A stretch of 64,000 nucleotides of DNA from Clostridiaceae bacterium Marseille-Q4145 (GCA_018223365.1 JAGTTP010000001.1:1587910-1651909), one strand, 5' to 3'; positions 36,172-45,587 are shown, numbered from the stretch's first letter. Notes: generated by a model from the sequence alone, not told the origin. A program made the numbers and translations.

Positions 36172-37380
36172 ATGAAAGTTTTACAGATCAGCACCGTATG
36201 CGGCTGCGGCAGCGTAGGGCGCATTACTGTGGATATTTATCATACATTGGAAAAACAGGGAGATGACTGTCTCATTGCCTATGGCAGAAGAACCGCGCCG
36301 GAAGGCATACATGCATTTCGCTTTGGCTCCCCTGTCAGCATGGGGCTTCATGTGCTGTCTACGTTTTTTAAGGGCGAGCATGGATTCGCATCGGCATCAG
36401 CTACCAGAAAACTGATCCGTAAGATCGAGGAATGGAATCCGGACGTGATTCAGCTTCACAACATTCATGGATTTGTCCTGCAGACGGAACGCTTATTTGA
36501 CTATCTGAAAAAAGCGGGAAAGCCGGTGGTGTGGACCCTTCACGACTGCTGGCCTTACACCGGGCACTGTGCGTTCTATGATTATAACAACTGTGGACAG
36601 TGGCGGGATGGATGCAAAGACTGTAAAGAGTATCGAAATACTTATCCTTATGCATTATTTAAAAATAATACGGCGAACAATTATAAAAGAAAAAAGGCGG
36701 CCTTTACCGGTGTGGCGAACCTTACCATTGTGACGCCCTCCCGATGGCTGGCGGACGAAGTGAAACAGTCTTTCTTAAAAGACTATCCAGTACAGGTCAT
36801 TCCTAATGGGGTAGATCAGACGATTTTCCGGCCAACAGAAAATGATCTCCGGAAAAAACTGGGGTTGGAGCATAGTTTTGTGATTCTCGGTGTAGCCAAT
36901 GTGTGGGAGCGGCGGAAAGGACTATCTTATTTCTGCGGGCTTGCGAAAAAACTGCCGGAAGACTGTAAGATCATTTTGATTGGATTAAACGAAAAGCAGA
37001 TCAGGGAACTGCCAGAAGAGATCATTGGCATCACCCGGACGGAAAATGCGGAAGAACTGGCTGGATACTATTCCATGGCAGATGTGTTTGTCAATGCCAC
37101 GCTGGAGGATAATTTTCCGACCACCAATCTGGAGGCATTATCCTGCGGAACGCCGGTCATTACCTTTGAGACCGGAGGAAGCCCGGAGAGTCTCGATAAG
37201 ACCTGTGGCCGGGTGGTGAGAAAAGGAGATGCAGAGGCATTGCGGCAGGCAATCCTTGCCGAACGGGAGCATCCCATGAGAAAAGAAGACTGCCTTACGA
37301 GGGCGGTACAATATGAGAAAAATGACCGTTTTATGGAATATGCAGTGCTGTATCACAGACTGTGGGGTCAGGGAGAATAG
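36172..37380 (+). CDS. Glycosyltransferase family 4 (colanic-acid WcaC-like)
   Basis: 402 residues. GT-B fold: N-terminal acceptor half with CGSVGRI and TLHDCWPYTGHCAFY, a Cys-rich loop (NCGQWRDGCKDC, ~142-153) as seen in WcaC-like enzymes, then the donor half with VIPNGVDQTIFRP, GVANVWERRKGL and the EX7E-type ALSCGTPVITFETGGSPE. Transfers a nucleotide-sugar residue to a lipid-linked glycan at the inner membrane face. Ends directly against the next ATG. Confidence 0.88.
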   Translation: MKVLQISTVCGCGSVGRITVDIYHTLEKQGDDCLIAYGRRTAPEGIHAFRFGSPVSMGLHVLSTFFKGEHGFASASATRKLIRKIEEWNPDVIQLHNIHGFVLQTERLFDYLKKAGKPVVWTLHDCWPYTGHCAFYDYNNCGQWRDGCKDCKEYRNTYPYALFKNNTANNYKRKKAAFTGVANLTIVTPSRWLADEVKQSFLKDYPVQVIPNGVDQTIFRPTENDLRKKLGLEHSFVILGVANVWERRKGLSYFCGLAKKLPEDCKIILIGLNEKQIRELPEEIIGITRTENAEELAGYYSMADVFVNATLEDNFPTTNLEALSCGTPVITFETGGSPESLDKTCGRVVRKGDAEALRQAILAEREHPMRKEDCLTRAVQYEKNDRFMEYAVLYHRLWGQGE

Positions 37381-38127
37381 ATGAATACATTTCCAAAAGT
37401 ATCGGTAGTAACCACTACCTATAATGATATTGAAAATCTGAAGCGGATTCTCGCAGAGGTGAAAAAACAGACCTATCCGAATATCGAGCACATTATTGTG
37501 GACGGCGGGTCCACGGACGGCACGGTGGATCTTTTAAAAGAACTGGAAGAAAAAGAGCCGGGCCGCATTTCCTGGATGTCGGAAAAGGACAATGGTATCT
37601 ACGATGCCATCAATAAAGGCATCTGCATGGCAACAGGTGAGATTGTGGGCTGCTGTTTTGACCGGTATGCAGACGAGGGCGTACTTATGCGCATGGTGGA
37701 GATCATGGAAAAAGAGGGTACGGATGGCGTGCATGGAGATCTCTGCTATATGGATGGTGACCGGATCGTCCGGAAATGGCATCAGGGCCAGGGTGTAATT
37801 CGAAGCGGCTGGATGCCGGGACATCCGACTTTGTATCTGAAAAAAGAGGTTTACGACAGGTTCGGTCTGTACCGGACAGATTACCGGATTTCCGGGGATT
37901 ATGAGTTTATGGTCCGCATTTTATACCGGAAAGAGGTAACACTTTCTTATTTACCGGAAATACTGATTTATATGTCCCATGGAGGTACCAGCACCAACAG
38001 TCTGGGGGCCTATGTGGAATCTATGATGGAAGGACACCGGGCGCTGGTGGAAAATCATGTTCCTTTTGCATGGGTAACGGATCTGTGCAGGGTAGTGCGG
38101 GTGCTGTCACAGTTTGTCATTCGGTAA
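37381..38127 (+). CDS. Glycosyltransferase family 2
   Basis: 248 residues. GT-A fold: VSVVTTTYNDIENLKRIL start, VDGGSTDGTVDLL nucleotide-binding loop and a later DYEFMVRIL segment. The place of the DxD motif reads CFDRYAD (~100), a little unusual. It abuts the GT4 gene without spacing, so both are cotranscribed. Donor and acceptor unknown. Confidence 0.88.
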   Translation: MNTFPKVSVVTTTYNDIENLKRILAEVKKQTYPNIEHIIVDGGSTDGTVDLLKELEEKEPGRISWMSEKDNGIYDAINKGICMATGEIVGCCFDRYADEGVLMRMVEIMEKEGTDGVHGDLCYMDGDRIVRKWHQGQGVIRSGWMPGHPTLYLKKEVYDRFGLYRTDYRISGDYEFMVRILYRKEVTLSYLPEILIYMSHGGTSTNSLGAYVESMMEGHRALVENHVPFAWVTDLCRVVRVLSQFVIR

Positions 38128-38142
38128 GATCTGTGGTACAAT
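38114..38142 (+). promoter_or_regulatory. Internal promoter of the glycan operon
   Basis: TTGTCA (38114-38119), 17-nt spacer, TACAAT (38137-38142), starting in the last codons of the GT2 gene and 37 nt before the next ATG. Confidence 0.6.
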
Positions 38143-38178
38143 AAAGAATAGTGAACCTAATCAGGAGAAGAAAAAAGT

Positions 38179-38868
38179 ATGAAAAAACTTGTAATTATTC
38201 CGGCTTTCAATGAGAGTGGGAGTATTTTGCGGGCAGTACAGGATATAAAAGAACACGCGCCGGGTTTTGATTATGTGGTCATCAACGACTGTTCTACAGA
38301 TGATACGCTGCAGGTATGCCAGAAAAACGGATTGAATCATGTGAATCTTTCCGTGAATCTTGGCATTGGCGGAGCGGTGCAGACAGGATACCTTTACGGC
38401 TGTCAGAACCATTATGATGTGGCAGTGCAGTTTGATGGGGATGGACAGCACGATGCGGCTTATCTCGAGCAGATGGCGGAAGAACTGGTGCGAACAGGCA
38501 GTGATATGGTCATCGGCTCCCGCTTTATTGAAAAAGAAGGATTCCAGTCTTCCGGATTGCGGAGAGTGGGCATCCGGTATTTTTCCACCCTGATCCGTCT
38601 GGTGACCGGGGCGAGAGTGACAGATCCCACATCCGGCATGCGGATGGTGAACCGGGATGTCATGAAGATTTATGCGGAGAATTATCCGAAAGACTATCCG
38701 GAACCGGAGAGTGTGGTGGCGATTCTTCGGAAAAAGAAGAAAGTAACGGAGCTTCCGGTGATTATGAGGGAGAGAGAAGAGGGAACTTCCTCTATTGCAG
38801 GACCGAAATCCGCTTATTATATGATAAAAGTAACCCTTGCAATTTTTATGGAAACCTTAAGACGCTAG
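38179..38868 (+). CDS. Glycosyltransferase family 2 (DPM1/dolichyl-phosphate-sugar synthase-like)
   Basis: 229 residues, no membrane helices. KLVIIPAFNESGSI, VINDCSTDDT, NLGIGGAVQTGYLYG and the DGDGQHD metal motif (~89-95) mark the DPM1/DPG-synthase-like GT2 branch that attaches sugars to polyprenyl phosphate. Followed after 16 nt by a DUF2304 gene, a pairing common in clostridial glycan loci. Sugar unknown. Confidence 0.9.
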   Translation: MKKLVIIPAFNESGSILRAVQDIKEHAPGFDYVVINDCSTDDTLQVCQKNGLNHVNLSVNLGIGGAVQTGYLYGCQNHYDVAVQFDGDGQHDAAYLEQMAEELVRTGSDMVIGSRFIEKEGFQSSGLRRVGIRYFSTLIRLVTGARVTDPTSGMRMVNRDVMKIYAENYPKDYPEPESVVAILRKKKKVTELPVIMREREEGTSSIAGPKSAYYMIKVTLAIFMETLRR

Positions 38869-38884
38869 AGAGGAGAGTGGGATT

Positions 38885-39289
38885 ATGATGACACTGAAAC
38901 TTCAGATCGTCATTGCAATTGCCATTCTGGCGATTCTGGCGGTTCTGGTTAATATGATACGGAAACGGAGCCTGGAGCTGAAATACGCACTGGTCTGGAT
39001 GATGGTGCTGGCGGCACTGTTGATCTTTGACTGTGCTCCGGTGCTTTTAAATATCGTATCGAACTTTCTTGGAATTTATGCACCGGTAAACATGATCTTC
39101 TTTCTGGGATTTTGTTTTTCGCTGTTGATTATATTTTCGCTGACAGTAGCGCTGTCCCGTCTGTCCAACAGTGTGCGGACACTGGATCAGATGGTGGCAC
39201 TGAATGAAAAAAGACTGCAGGACCTGGAGCAGGAACTGAAAAAGGAGAAGGAAAAAAATGAAGAAAAAACTGATCATCACAGGATGTAA
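38885..39289 (+). CDS. DUF2304 family membrane protein
   Basis: 134 residues. Three hydrophobic helices (~7-23, ~33-52 and ~62-88) and a charged coiled-coil tail (~90-130). The motif RKRSLELKYALVWMMV is the DUF2304 hallmark. These proteins nearly always accompany a DPM1-like GT2 and may anchor it to the membrane (inference). The 3' end overlaps rmlD by 32 nt. Confidence 0.87.
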   Translation: MMTLKLQIVIAIAILAILAVLVNMIRKRSLELKYALVWMMVLAALLIFDCAPVLLNIVSNFLGIYAPVNMIFFLGFCFSLLIIFSLTVALSRLSNSVRTLDQMVALNEKRLQDLEQELKKEKEKNEEKTDHHRM

Positions 39290-40115
39290 CGGACAGCTTG
39301 GAAGAGCAATCAATAAGGAACTGGCGCCCCACAGCGAGTATGAACTGGTGAATACCGATGTGGCAGAACTTGACATCACCGATATTGACAAAGTTATGGA
39401 GCTGGCAAGAGAGGTAAAACCCTATGCAATCCTGAACTGTGCTGCATTTACCAATGTAAACGGATGCGAGACTGCCGGTGACATCGTATGGAAAATCAAT
39501 GCATTAGGACCGAGAAACTTAAGTATCGCAGCAACGGAAGTCGGCGCAAAGATGCTTCATATTTCTACGGACTATGTCTTCGACGGACACGGAACCAGAC
39601 CCTACACCGAATTCGATACTCCGGATCCCCAGAGTGCTTACGGTGTGACAAAACTGGCCGGTGAGAAATTCGTACAGCAGTTTGCAAAAGAGTTCTTCAT
39701 CATCCGTACTGCATGGCTCTACGGCGATGGCAATAACTTTGTAAAAACCATGCTGAAACTGTCCGAAAACCATGACGTGGTCCGCGTGGTGAAAGATCAG
39801 CTGGGAACTCCGACCAGTGCAGCAGAGCTGGCAAAGGCTATGGCTTATCTGCTTCCGGCGGAGAACTACGGCATTTTCCACGGTACCTGTGAAGGAGATA
39901 CCAACTGGGCAGATTTCACGGACGAGATTTTCCGCCTGGCAGGAAAGAGCACCAAAGTTGACCATATTACCACGGAAGAGTATGTAAAGGACAACCCGGC
40001 ATCTGCCAATCGTCCGGCTTACTCGATTCTTGATAATTTCATGTTCCGTCTGACCGGAGATTTCCGTTTTGCAGACTGGCATGATGCCATTGAGGAATAC
40101 ATCCGCGGACTGTAA
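39258..40115 (+). CDS. rfbD: dTDP-4-dehydrorhamnose reductase-like (RmlD family)
   Basis: 285 residues. Extended SDR: TGCNGQLGRA nucleotide loop (~7-16), NCAAFTNVNGCE, STDYVFDG and the catalytic YGVTK. RmlD reduces dTDP-4-keto-rhamnose to dTDP-L-rhamnose with NAD(P)H. The other genes of the pathway (rmlA, rmlB, rmlC) are not in the window, so they lie elsewhere or the substrate is a related keto-sugar. Codon choice is richer in GCA/CTG/ACC than in the neighbours, as in highly expressed genes. Confidence 0.9.
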   Translation: MKKKLIITGCNGQLGRAINKELAPHSEYELVNTDVAELDITDIDKVMELAREVKPYAILNCAAFTNVNGCETAGDIVWKINALGPRNLSIAATEVGAKMLHISTDYVFDGHGTRPYTEFDTPDPQSAYGVTKLAGEKFVQQFAKEFFIIRTAWLYGDGNNFVKTMLKLSENHDVVRVVKDQLGTPTSAAELAKAMAYLLPAENYGIFHGTCEGDTNWADFTDEIFRLAGKSTKVDHITTEEYVKDNPASANRPAYSILDNFMFRLTGDFRFADWHDAIEEYIRGL

Positions 40116-40123
40116 GGAAGAGA

Positions 40124-41083
40124 ATGATGGAAAGAGAAAAGAATGATATTTTGTATCTGGTAGTGCCCTGCTATAACGAGCAGGAAGTGCTTCCGGAGAC
40201 TTCCAAAAGGCTGAAAGAAAAGATGGAAAGTCTCATGGAACGGAATCTGATCTCCAGAGACAGCCGGATTATGTTTGTAAATGATGGTTCCAAAGACCGT
40301 ACCTGGTCCATGATCGAAGAGCTTCATGAGCAGGACCCAATCTTTGCAGGAGTCAAGCTTTCCAGAAACAGAGGGCATCAGAATGCGCTGCTTGGAGGAT
40401 TGATGACTGCCAAAGAGTATGCGGATATGACCATTTCCCTGGATGCAGATCTGCAGGATGATATCGACGTTATCGATCAGATGGTGGAAAAATATTATGA
40501 TGGCTGTGAGATTGTCTATGGTGTGCGTTCCGCGCGTACGACAGATACCTTTTTCAAACGGTTCACAGCAGAGAGTTTCTATCATATGATCAGTATGATG
40601 GGCGGAGAGATCGTTTTCAATCATGCAGATTATCGTCTCATGAGCAAACGTGCGCTGGAAGAGATGGCGAAGTATAAAGAAGTGAACCTGTTCCTCCGCG
40701 GTATCGTTCCCATGATCGGATTCAAGACGGATGTGGTGACTTATGAGCGCCATGAGCGTATGGCAGGAGAGTCCAAGTATCCGCTGAAGAAGATGCTGGC
40801 ACTGGCTATTGATGGTATTACATCCCTGTCCACGAAGCCGATCCGGTTTATTGTATTTCTGGGATTGTTTATCTTCCTGTGCAGCATCGGTATGCTGATC
40901 TATTCTCTGGTACAGCATTTTCTTGGACATACCAGTATCGGATGGACGTCCCTCATTGTATCCATCTGGGCTATCGGAGGTCTACAGCTTCTGGCCATCG
41001 GTGTGATTGGTGAGTATATCGGCAAGATCTACCTGGAGACCAAAGCACGTCCGAGATATATTATTGAAAAAGTACTGAATTAG
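40124..41083 (+). CDS. GtrB-like undecaprenyl-phosphate glycosyltransferase
   Basis: 319 residues. GT2 catalytic domain (VPCYNEQEVLPETS, FVNDGSKDRTW, LDADLQDD metal motif ~107-114) and two C-terminal TM helices (~240-265 and ~275-300), the layout of GtrB/ArnC/DPMS enzymes that charge undecaprenyl phosphate with a hexose. The lipid-linked sugar can then be used outside by GT-C enzymes such as the two membrane proteins downstream (inference). Confidence 0.92.
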   Translation: MMEREKNDILYLVVPCYNEQEVLPETSKRLKEKMESLMERNLISRDSRIMFVNDGSKDRTWSMIEELHEQDPIFAGVKLSRNRGHQNALLGGLMTAKEYADMTISLDADLQDDIDVIDQMVEKYYDGCEIVYGVRSARTTDTFFKRFTAESFYHMISMMGGEIVFNHADYRLMSKRALEEMAKYKEVNLFLRGIVPMIGFKTDVVTYERHERMAGESKYPLKKMLALAIDGITSLSTKPIRFIVFLGLFIFLCSIGMLIYSLVQHFLGHTSIGWTSLIVSIWAIGGLQLLAIGVIGEYIGKIYLETKARPRYIIEKVLN

Positions 41084-41092
41084 TAAATGGTC

Positions 41093-41137
41093 GCCGGCAG
41101 GCGGAAAGAGGATTGCGTCTTTCGTCTGCCGGCTTTG
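41093..41137 (+). terminator. Intercistronic hairpin, possible attenuator
   Basis: GCCGGCAG (41093-41100) pairs with CTGCCGGC (41126-41133), extended by GAAAG / CTTTC; only TTTGT follows, so it is likely a partial terminator or stabilising hairpin. Confidence 0.6.
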
Positions 41138-41155
41138 TATACAGGAGTTTATTTT

Positions 41156-42340
41156 ATGAATCAGGAGAAAAAAACAAAAAAATCGGACCTTTTGTTTCTG
41201 GTACTGATTACCATACTGGCGGTGGCAGTCCGGTTGGCGGTCCGCACCTTTGTGGCGGAGGACTGGAGTGTCTACTGGAGTGACTGGCTGGCCCGGCTTT
41301 CCGAAGGGGGATTCAGGGCACTGGCAGATGATTTTTACGACTATGCGCCGCCGGTTATGTATATTTTGTATTTCATCACACTGCTCCCGGTCAATGCCAT
41401 GACTGCTTTTAAAGGACTCTGCTGTCTGCTGGATTTTGTGGGAGCAGCCCTTATCGGACGGATGGTGACAGAGTGCAGCGGCAGCAGAAAGCGGGGATAT
41501 CTGGCTTATGGCGTGTTCCTGTTCCTTCCAACGGTGATTTTAAATGCAGCAGTCTGGTCTCAGTGCGATATTATATACACGCTGCTTATTCTGGCCAGTG
41601 TATATTATCTCATGAATAACCGGACCTGGATGGGGATGTGGTTCTACGGAGCGGCTTTTGCGGTAAAATTACAGACGCTGTTTATTTTTCCGTTTCTGGT
41701 GATTCTCTGGGTGAGGAAAAAGGTGGATCTAAAACATTTTATCACGATTCCGGTTATGTATTTTGTGGGCATTCTTCCGGCATGGATTGCCGGACGTCCT
41801 TTTAAGGAACTGATCGGCATTTATGCATTTCAGGGGGGAAAGGACCGATGGTCTCTGTCCATCAAGTTCCCGAACATTTATCAGATCATAGGAAATAATT
41901 TCTTCCTGGATGAGTATGTGAAAGCAGGTATGCTGCTGATCCTTGGAATTCTCATGATGGTCATGTTCTATCTGGCCTATCAGAAGGTGCAGGTCACAAG
42001 GGAATATGTGATTTTGATAGTTATCTTTTTCGGTATGCTGACTACGTATTTCATTCCCCATATGCATGAGCGGTATCTTTATGTGACGGATGCATTTTTA
42101 CTGATCTATACGCTGCTACGACCGAAGCGTTTTCCACTGTTTGTCACGGCCTCCTTTCTGACGGTAGTGGGCTATGCCCAGTATCTGACCAAACAGCTGC
42201 CTCTGGTATCCTACGGAGCGCTGGCATTTATCCAGCTGTTTCTTCTGGTGCGGATCGGTCTTGATCTGTGGGAATATATCCACGACCCGGGGAATATTCT
42301 TGCAGACAATGTGGAAGAAGGGAGGGAGATTCTTCGATGA
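41156..42340 (+). CDS. Polytopic GT-C-like glycosyltransferase (GT39/GT87-type)
   Basis: 394 residues with about ten TM helices. The first extracytoplasmic loop has acidic residues (VAEDWSVYWSDW, ~34-45), typical of the catalytic Asp of GT-C mannosyl/glucosyltransferases; later FPNIYQIIGNNFF and YFIPHMHERYLY recall the HE-R region of these families. Likely uses the lipid-linked sugar from the upstream GtrB-like enzyme. ATG 41156 has AGGAG 8 nt upstream. ATGA overlap with a paralogue downstream. Confidence 0.8.
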   Translation: MNQEKKTKKSDLLFLVLITILAVAVRLAVRTFVAEDWSVYWSDWLARLSEGGFRALADDFYDYAPPVMYILYFITLLPVNAMTAFKGLCCLLDFVGAALIGRMVTECSGSRKRGYLAYGVFLFLPTVILNAAVWSQCDIIYTLLILASVYYLMNNRTWMGMWFYGAAFAVKLQTLFIFPFLVILWVRKKVDLKHFITIPVMYFVGILPAWIAGRPFKELIGIYAFQGGKDRWSLSIKFPNIYQIIGNNFFLDEYVKAGMLLILGILMMVMFYLAYQKVQVTREYVILIVIFFGMLTTYFIPHMHERYLYVTDAFLLIYTLLRPKRFPLFVTASFLTVVGYAQYLTKQLPLVSYGALAFIQLFLLVRIGLDLWEYIHDPGNILADNVEEGREILR

Positions 42341-43362
42341 AGGTGGATAACTTCTTAAGAGAGCTGCTATTTCGGAAATTCCGGATTGCAGGAATGACCT
42401 TTGATTTTCTGGAAGCATTATTGGCGGTCTGCATCACGGGCGTGGGACTGGTGCTTCGCACTTCGTTCCCGGACAGCGGTATGCCGCATCCCCTTTATCT
42501 GCTGGCAGAATGGTATCTGGCGGTGGCAGGTGCCGTGCTTATTTACCGGATGACAGGAAATGAACGGAAGAGTCTTCTGACCTACAGTGTGCTTGTAATT
42601 CTTCCGACCATCATTGCGGATGGGACGATCATGAGAAATAATGCCTGTGTGGGAACCCTCCTGGTGATAAGTGCGCTGCTTTTTCTGGAAAATGGCTGCG
42701 GATGGCTGTTCTCGGTGGTATTGTCAGCGGCATTGCTCCTGCATGTGCGGTATGTGGGACTGCTGGCAGTCGGCATACTGCTGTGGCAGATGAGAAAACT
42801 GAACCATCTGCAGCTGGTGCTGCCGGTTATGGCGGCTGCAGCGCGTTTTGTCTATAGTTACCGGGCATGGATGGGAGCTGGATATACGCTGACCACCTTC
42901 CACTGGCCCAATATCTATGAGATCATTGGAAATACGTCCATGCAGGGGCAGTCCTTCGAACCGCTTGCCACGGTAGGTCTTTTCCTGACTTTTGGACTTC
43001 TGGTGATCGGTGTGTGGGTATTTTCCCAGAGCAAATGGGAAGAACAGAAGTCTCCCATGATTCTGGAACTGATGTTGTTCTTTGGCCTTGCTGCCGCATA
43101 TTTCCTGCCCTATATGGATCAGACCGCAGGTTATCTGTTCTGTGTGCTGGCGGTGATGTTTGCATTTACAGAGCCAAAATGGTTCCTGGTGCCGGTATTT
43201 TTACAGATCGTAACCTTTGCCGGATACCAGGAGGCGGTGAATGGGGAATCCATGATGCCTATGTGGGTATTTGCAGTGATTCAGCTTGGAATTCTGGCAT
43301 TGTTCGCAGTGCATCTTCTGAAAAAAGCGAAAGTGGTGGATCTATGCAGCAGAATAAATTAG
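42337..43362 (+). CDS. Diverged paralogue of the preceding GT-C-like protein
   Basis: 341 residues with about nine TM helices. It shares landmarks with the preceding protein: WPNIYEIIGNTSM against FPNIYQIIGNNFF, and YFLPYMDQTAGYL against YFIPHMHERYLY. The acidic first loop is missing (RTSFPDSGMPHPL) and the HxHER segment is changed, so catalysis is questionable and a structural or regulatory role is possible. Start within the ATGA overlap; ends 19 nt inside the acyltransferase gene. Confidence 0.7.
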   Translation: MKVDNFLRELLFRKFRIAGMTFDFLEALLAVCITGVGLVLRTSFPDSGMPHPLYLLAEWYLAVAGAVLIYRMTGNERKSLLTYSVLVILPTIIADGTIMRNNACVGTLLVISALLFLENGCGWLFSVVLSAALLLHVRYVGLLAVGILLWQMRKLNHLQLVLPVMAAAARFVYSYRAWMGAGYTLTTFHWPNIYEIIGNTSMQGQSFEPLATVGLFLTFGLLVIGVWVFSQSKWEEQKSPMILELMLFFGLAAAYFLPYMDQTAGYLFCVLAVMFAFTEPKWFLVPVFLQIVTFAGYQEAVNGESMMPMWVFAVIQLGILALFAVHLLKKAKVVDLCSRIN

Positions 43363-44501
43363 TCTACCTGGACGGACTGAAGGGGTTTGGATGCGTGTGC
43401 GTGTTCCTGACCCATTTTGTCTTTGCCTTTTATTACGGGATGTATCACTATCAGCCGGAAGCCTGTCATTTGCCGGACAATCTGGATATTGTGATTGGAA
43501 AATCACCGCTCAATCTTCTCTTTAACGGAAATACAGCGGTACGGCTGTTTCTTGTGATCAGTGGCTTTGTATTGTGCAGAAGTTTTTTCGCGACCGGGGA
43601 TAAGAACCGGTTAAAAAGAAGCGCGGCAAAACGGTATTTCCGGCTGATGCCGACGGTACTGGTGGTAAATGTAGTGATCTGGTTTGCCATGGTGCTGGGA
43701 CTCTATCGGAATGGCCCGGCAGCGGTGTTGGCCGGTTCCGAAGAGTGGTTTGCAGGATTCAATGCCTTTGCGCCGTCCTTTGTGGGAATGCTCAAGGAAT
43801 CCTTGTATGGCTGCTTCTTATTTGGAACAAACAAATATAATGGGGTGCTGTGGACCCTGCAGATGTTGTTTCTTGGTGCCTACCTTGACTATGCCTGTGC
43901 AGCCCTCCTTAGTAGAAGAAAATGGCGCTGGATCGTTTACGGATTACTGGCAGTGGTGCTGCTTCGGACGGATTTTATCGGCATTTTCGCAGGGTATGTC
44001 CTCTGCGATTTTATGTATACGGACTGGAATGTGAAAGAAAAAATATGCAGCAGCAAAGTGCTGAACTGGGTGTTTTTCGCAGTAGGACTTTACTTCATGT
44101 GCTACCCTTCTGCAGGATTTGGCTACGAGGGAACGATCTGGGGAATTCTGCCTTTTGTATTTGTCAATTACTATCACCTGTTTGGGGTATTGTTGTTTGT
44201 GTTTTCTGTGCTTAATCTGGAGCCGGTGCAGCAGTTTTTCTCTTTGGGAGTATTTCAGTATCTGGGACGAATTTCCTATTCCCTGTATCTGATTCATTTT
44301 CTGGTCATTGCCACGTTGGGGTCCTGGTTTTTCCTGATGGCCGAGCCGCTGTATGGTTATAATCTGACCTGTTTCCTGAATCTGATTCTGATCAGTGCAG
44401 TTACCGGGCTGCTATCGGAATTATCTGTACGATATGTGGAACCGTTGGGAAAGAAAGGAGAAGCCTTCATTGAAGAACGGATGTTTAGAAAACACGAATA
44501 A
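43344..44501 (+). CDS. Acyltransferase family 3 membrane protein
   Basis: 385 residues, about ten TM helices. YLDGLKGFGCVCVFLTHFVFAF gives the conserved Arg/His-type start motif, followed by RLFLVISGFVLCRSFF, RYFRLMPTVLV and the late YLGRISYSLYLIHFLV. Such proteins O-acetylate or succinylate surface polysaccharides using acyl-CoA. The start overlaps the preceding gene. Second of the family follows immediately. Confidence 0.9.
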   Translation: MQQNKLVYLDGLKGFGCVCVFLTHFVFAFYYGMYHYQPEACHLPDNLDIVIGKSPLNLLFNGNTAVRLFLVISGFVLCRSFFATGDKNRLKRSAAKRYFRLMPTVLVVNVVIWFAMVLGLYRNGPAAVLAGSEEWFAGFNAFAPSFVGMLKESLYGCFLFGTNKYNGVLWTLQMLFLGAYLDYACAALLSRRKWRWIVYGLLAVVLLRTDFIGIFAGYVLCDFMYTDWNVKEKICSSKVLNWVFFAVGLYFMCYPSAGFGYEGTIWGILPFVFVNYYHLFGVLLFVFSVLNLEPVQQFFSLGVFQYLGRISYSLYLIHFLVIATLGSWFFLMAEPLYGYNLTCFLNLILISAVTGLLSELSVRYVEPLGKKGEAFIEERMFRKHE

Positions 44502-45552
44502 TGCCCATCCTAAGAACTTTGGGCCGAATTCTTCCGGACGGCTGGAATGGCTGGATTTTGGAAAAGCCATGGGCATCCTGGTGGTGCTGCTGGTGCATGC
44601 TGGCTGCAGACTTGGACTTGTCACTTACTATGGCGGCATGTTCTATATGCCTATTTTCTTTGTGGCAGCCGGTTATACCTTTCGGGTAAAAGAAGGAGAA
44701 TCCTATGGAACGTTTCTTCTGAAAAAAGCAAAACGCCTCCTCATTCCCTACTTTGGAACCAGTGCCTTTCTCTGGGTGTTTTTCTGGGTAAAGGATTGCG
44801 TGCTGGGCGGAATACCGGGAGATTTAAAACTTGCTTCTCTGTTCGGAATCCTCTATTCCCGGAACCAGATGTGGAGAGTCGGTGATGCCAGCTCCAATCC
44901 GGTGCTGATGGATCTTTTAAATTCCCCGCTCTGGTTTCTGACAGCGTTGTTCCTTGTCTATGCCTGGTACGGACTCATCAGCAAAGTTAAGAAAAAATAC
45001 TGGCTGCTGGGAGGAGGTCTTGCTGTATCAGTGATCTGGCATTATGTGACACCGCTGTTATTGCCCTGGAGCCTGGAAGCAGTACCGTACTTTGCCGTAT
45101 TCTTTGCAGCTGGTGAAAAACTGAAAGAGTGGGGCGGCGTGAAGGTATTGACCGATGATATCCGTTTAGGAATTGCCTGCCTGAATTTCTTTTTGCTGCT
45201 TGCTTTTCTAAATGGCAGCGTAAACCTGTCCTGTGGAAATTATGGACTGAGCATGCTTTTGTATCTGTCGGTGGGGATCCTTGGCGCCTATACGATTTTT
45301 GTGATCGGGGAACGGCTGGAAGCGCGGTGCCCGAAGCTCATGCAGGTATGTGGTATGATTGGCCGGCAGACTCTGCCGATTTTGTGCCTTCACATGTTCC
45401 TCTATATGTTCCTCCAGACCGGAGCAGGTGTGCTGGGGCTGGGAGACGGACTGACCAAAACAGTGATGGTGGTGGGAAGTCTGGTGGTGCTGACTGCAGT
45501 TGGATACGGATGGGAATATGTGAACAAAAGAAAAAGGCCCTTGCGGCCTTGA
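44470..45552 (+). CDS. Acyltransferase family 3 membrane protein
   Basis: 360 residues, about ten TM helices. RLEWLDFGKAMGILVVLLVHAG carries the conserved Asp and His of the family; PIFFVAAGYTFR, KKAKRLLIPYFGT and IGRQTLPILCLHMFLY follow. Probably modifies the same glycan as the neighbour gene. I chose the TTG at 44470 because AAAGGAG ends 9 nt before it; no ATG is well placed. Overlaps the previous gene by 32 nt. Confidence 0.85.
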   Translation: MKNGCLENTNNAHPKNFGPNSSGRLEWLDFGKAMGILVVLLVHAGCRLGLVTYYGGMFYMPIFFVAAGYTFRVKEGESYGTFLLKKAKRLLIPYFGTSAFLWVFFWVKDCVLGGIPGDLKLASLFGILYSRNQMWRVGDASSNPVLMDLLNSPLWFLTALFLVYAWYGLISKVKKKYWLLGGGLAVSVIWHYVTPLLLPWSLEAVPYFAVFFAAGEKLKEWGGVKVLTDDIRLGIACLNFFLLLAFLNGSVNLSCGNYGLSMLLYLSVGILGAYTIFVIGERLEARCPKLMQVCGMIGRQTLPILCLHMFLYMFLQTGAGVLGLGDGLTKTVMVVGSLVVLTAVGYGWEYVNKRKRPLRP

Positions 45553-45587
45553 TTTTCGAGGGAGTGGAGGATTCTTTCGAATCCTCC
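45532..45587 (+). terminator. Two adjacent hairpins ending the glycan operon
   Basis: AAGGCC-CTTGC-GGCCTT (with TGATTTT after it) overlaps the stop codon; GGAGGATTC-TTTC-GAATCCTCC (45566-45587) follows but lacks a T run. The first is the likelier terminator. 45588-45776 holds no gene I can support. Confidence 0.55.

Noticed and set aside
45566..45587. GGAGGATTC hairpin as the main operon terminator
   Set aside because: It lacks a T tract; the hairpin overlapping the stop codon, followed by GATTTT, is a better candidate.
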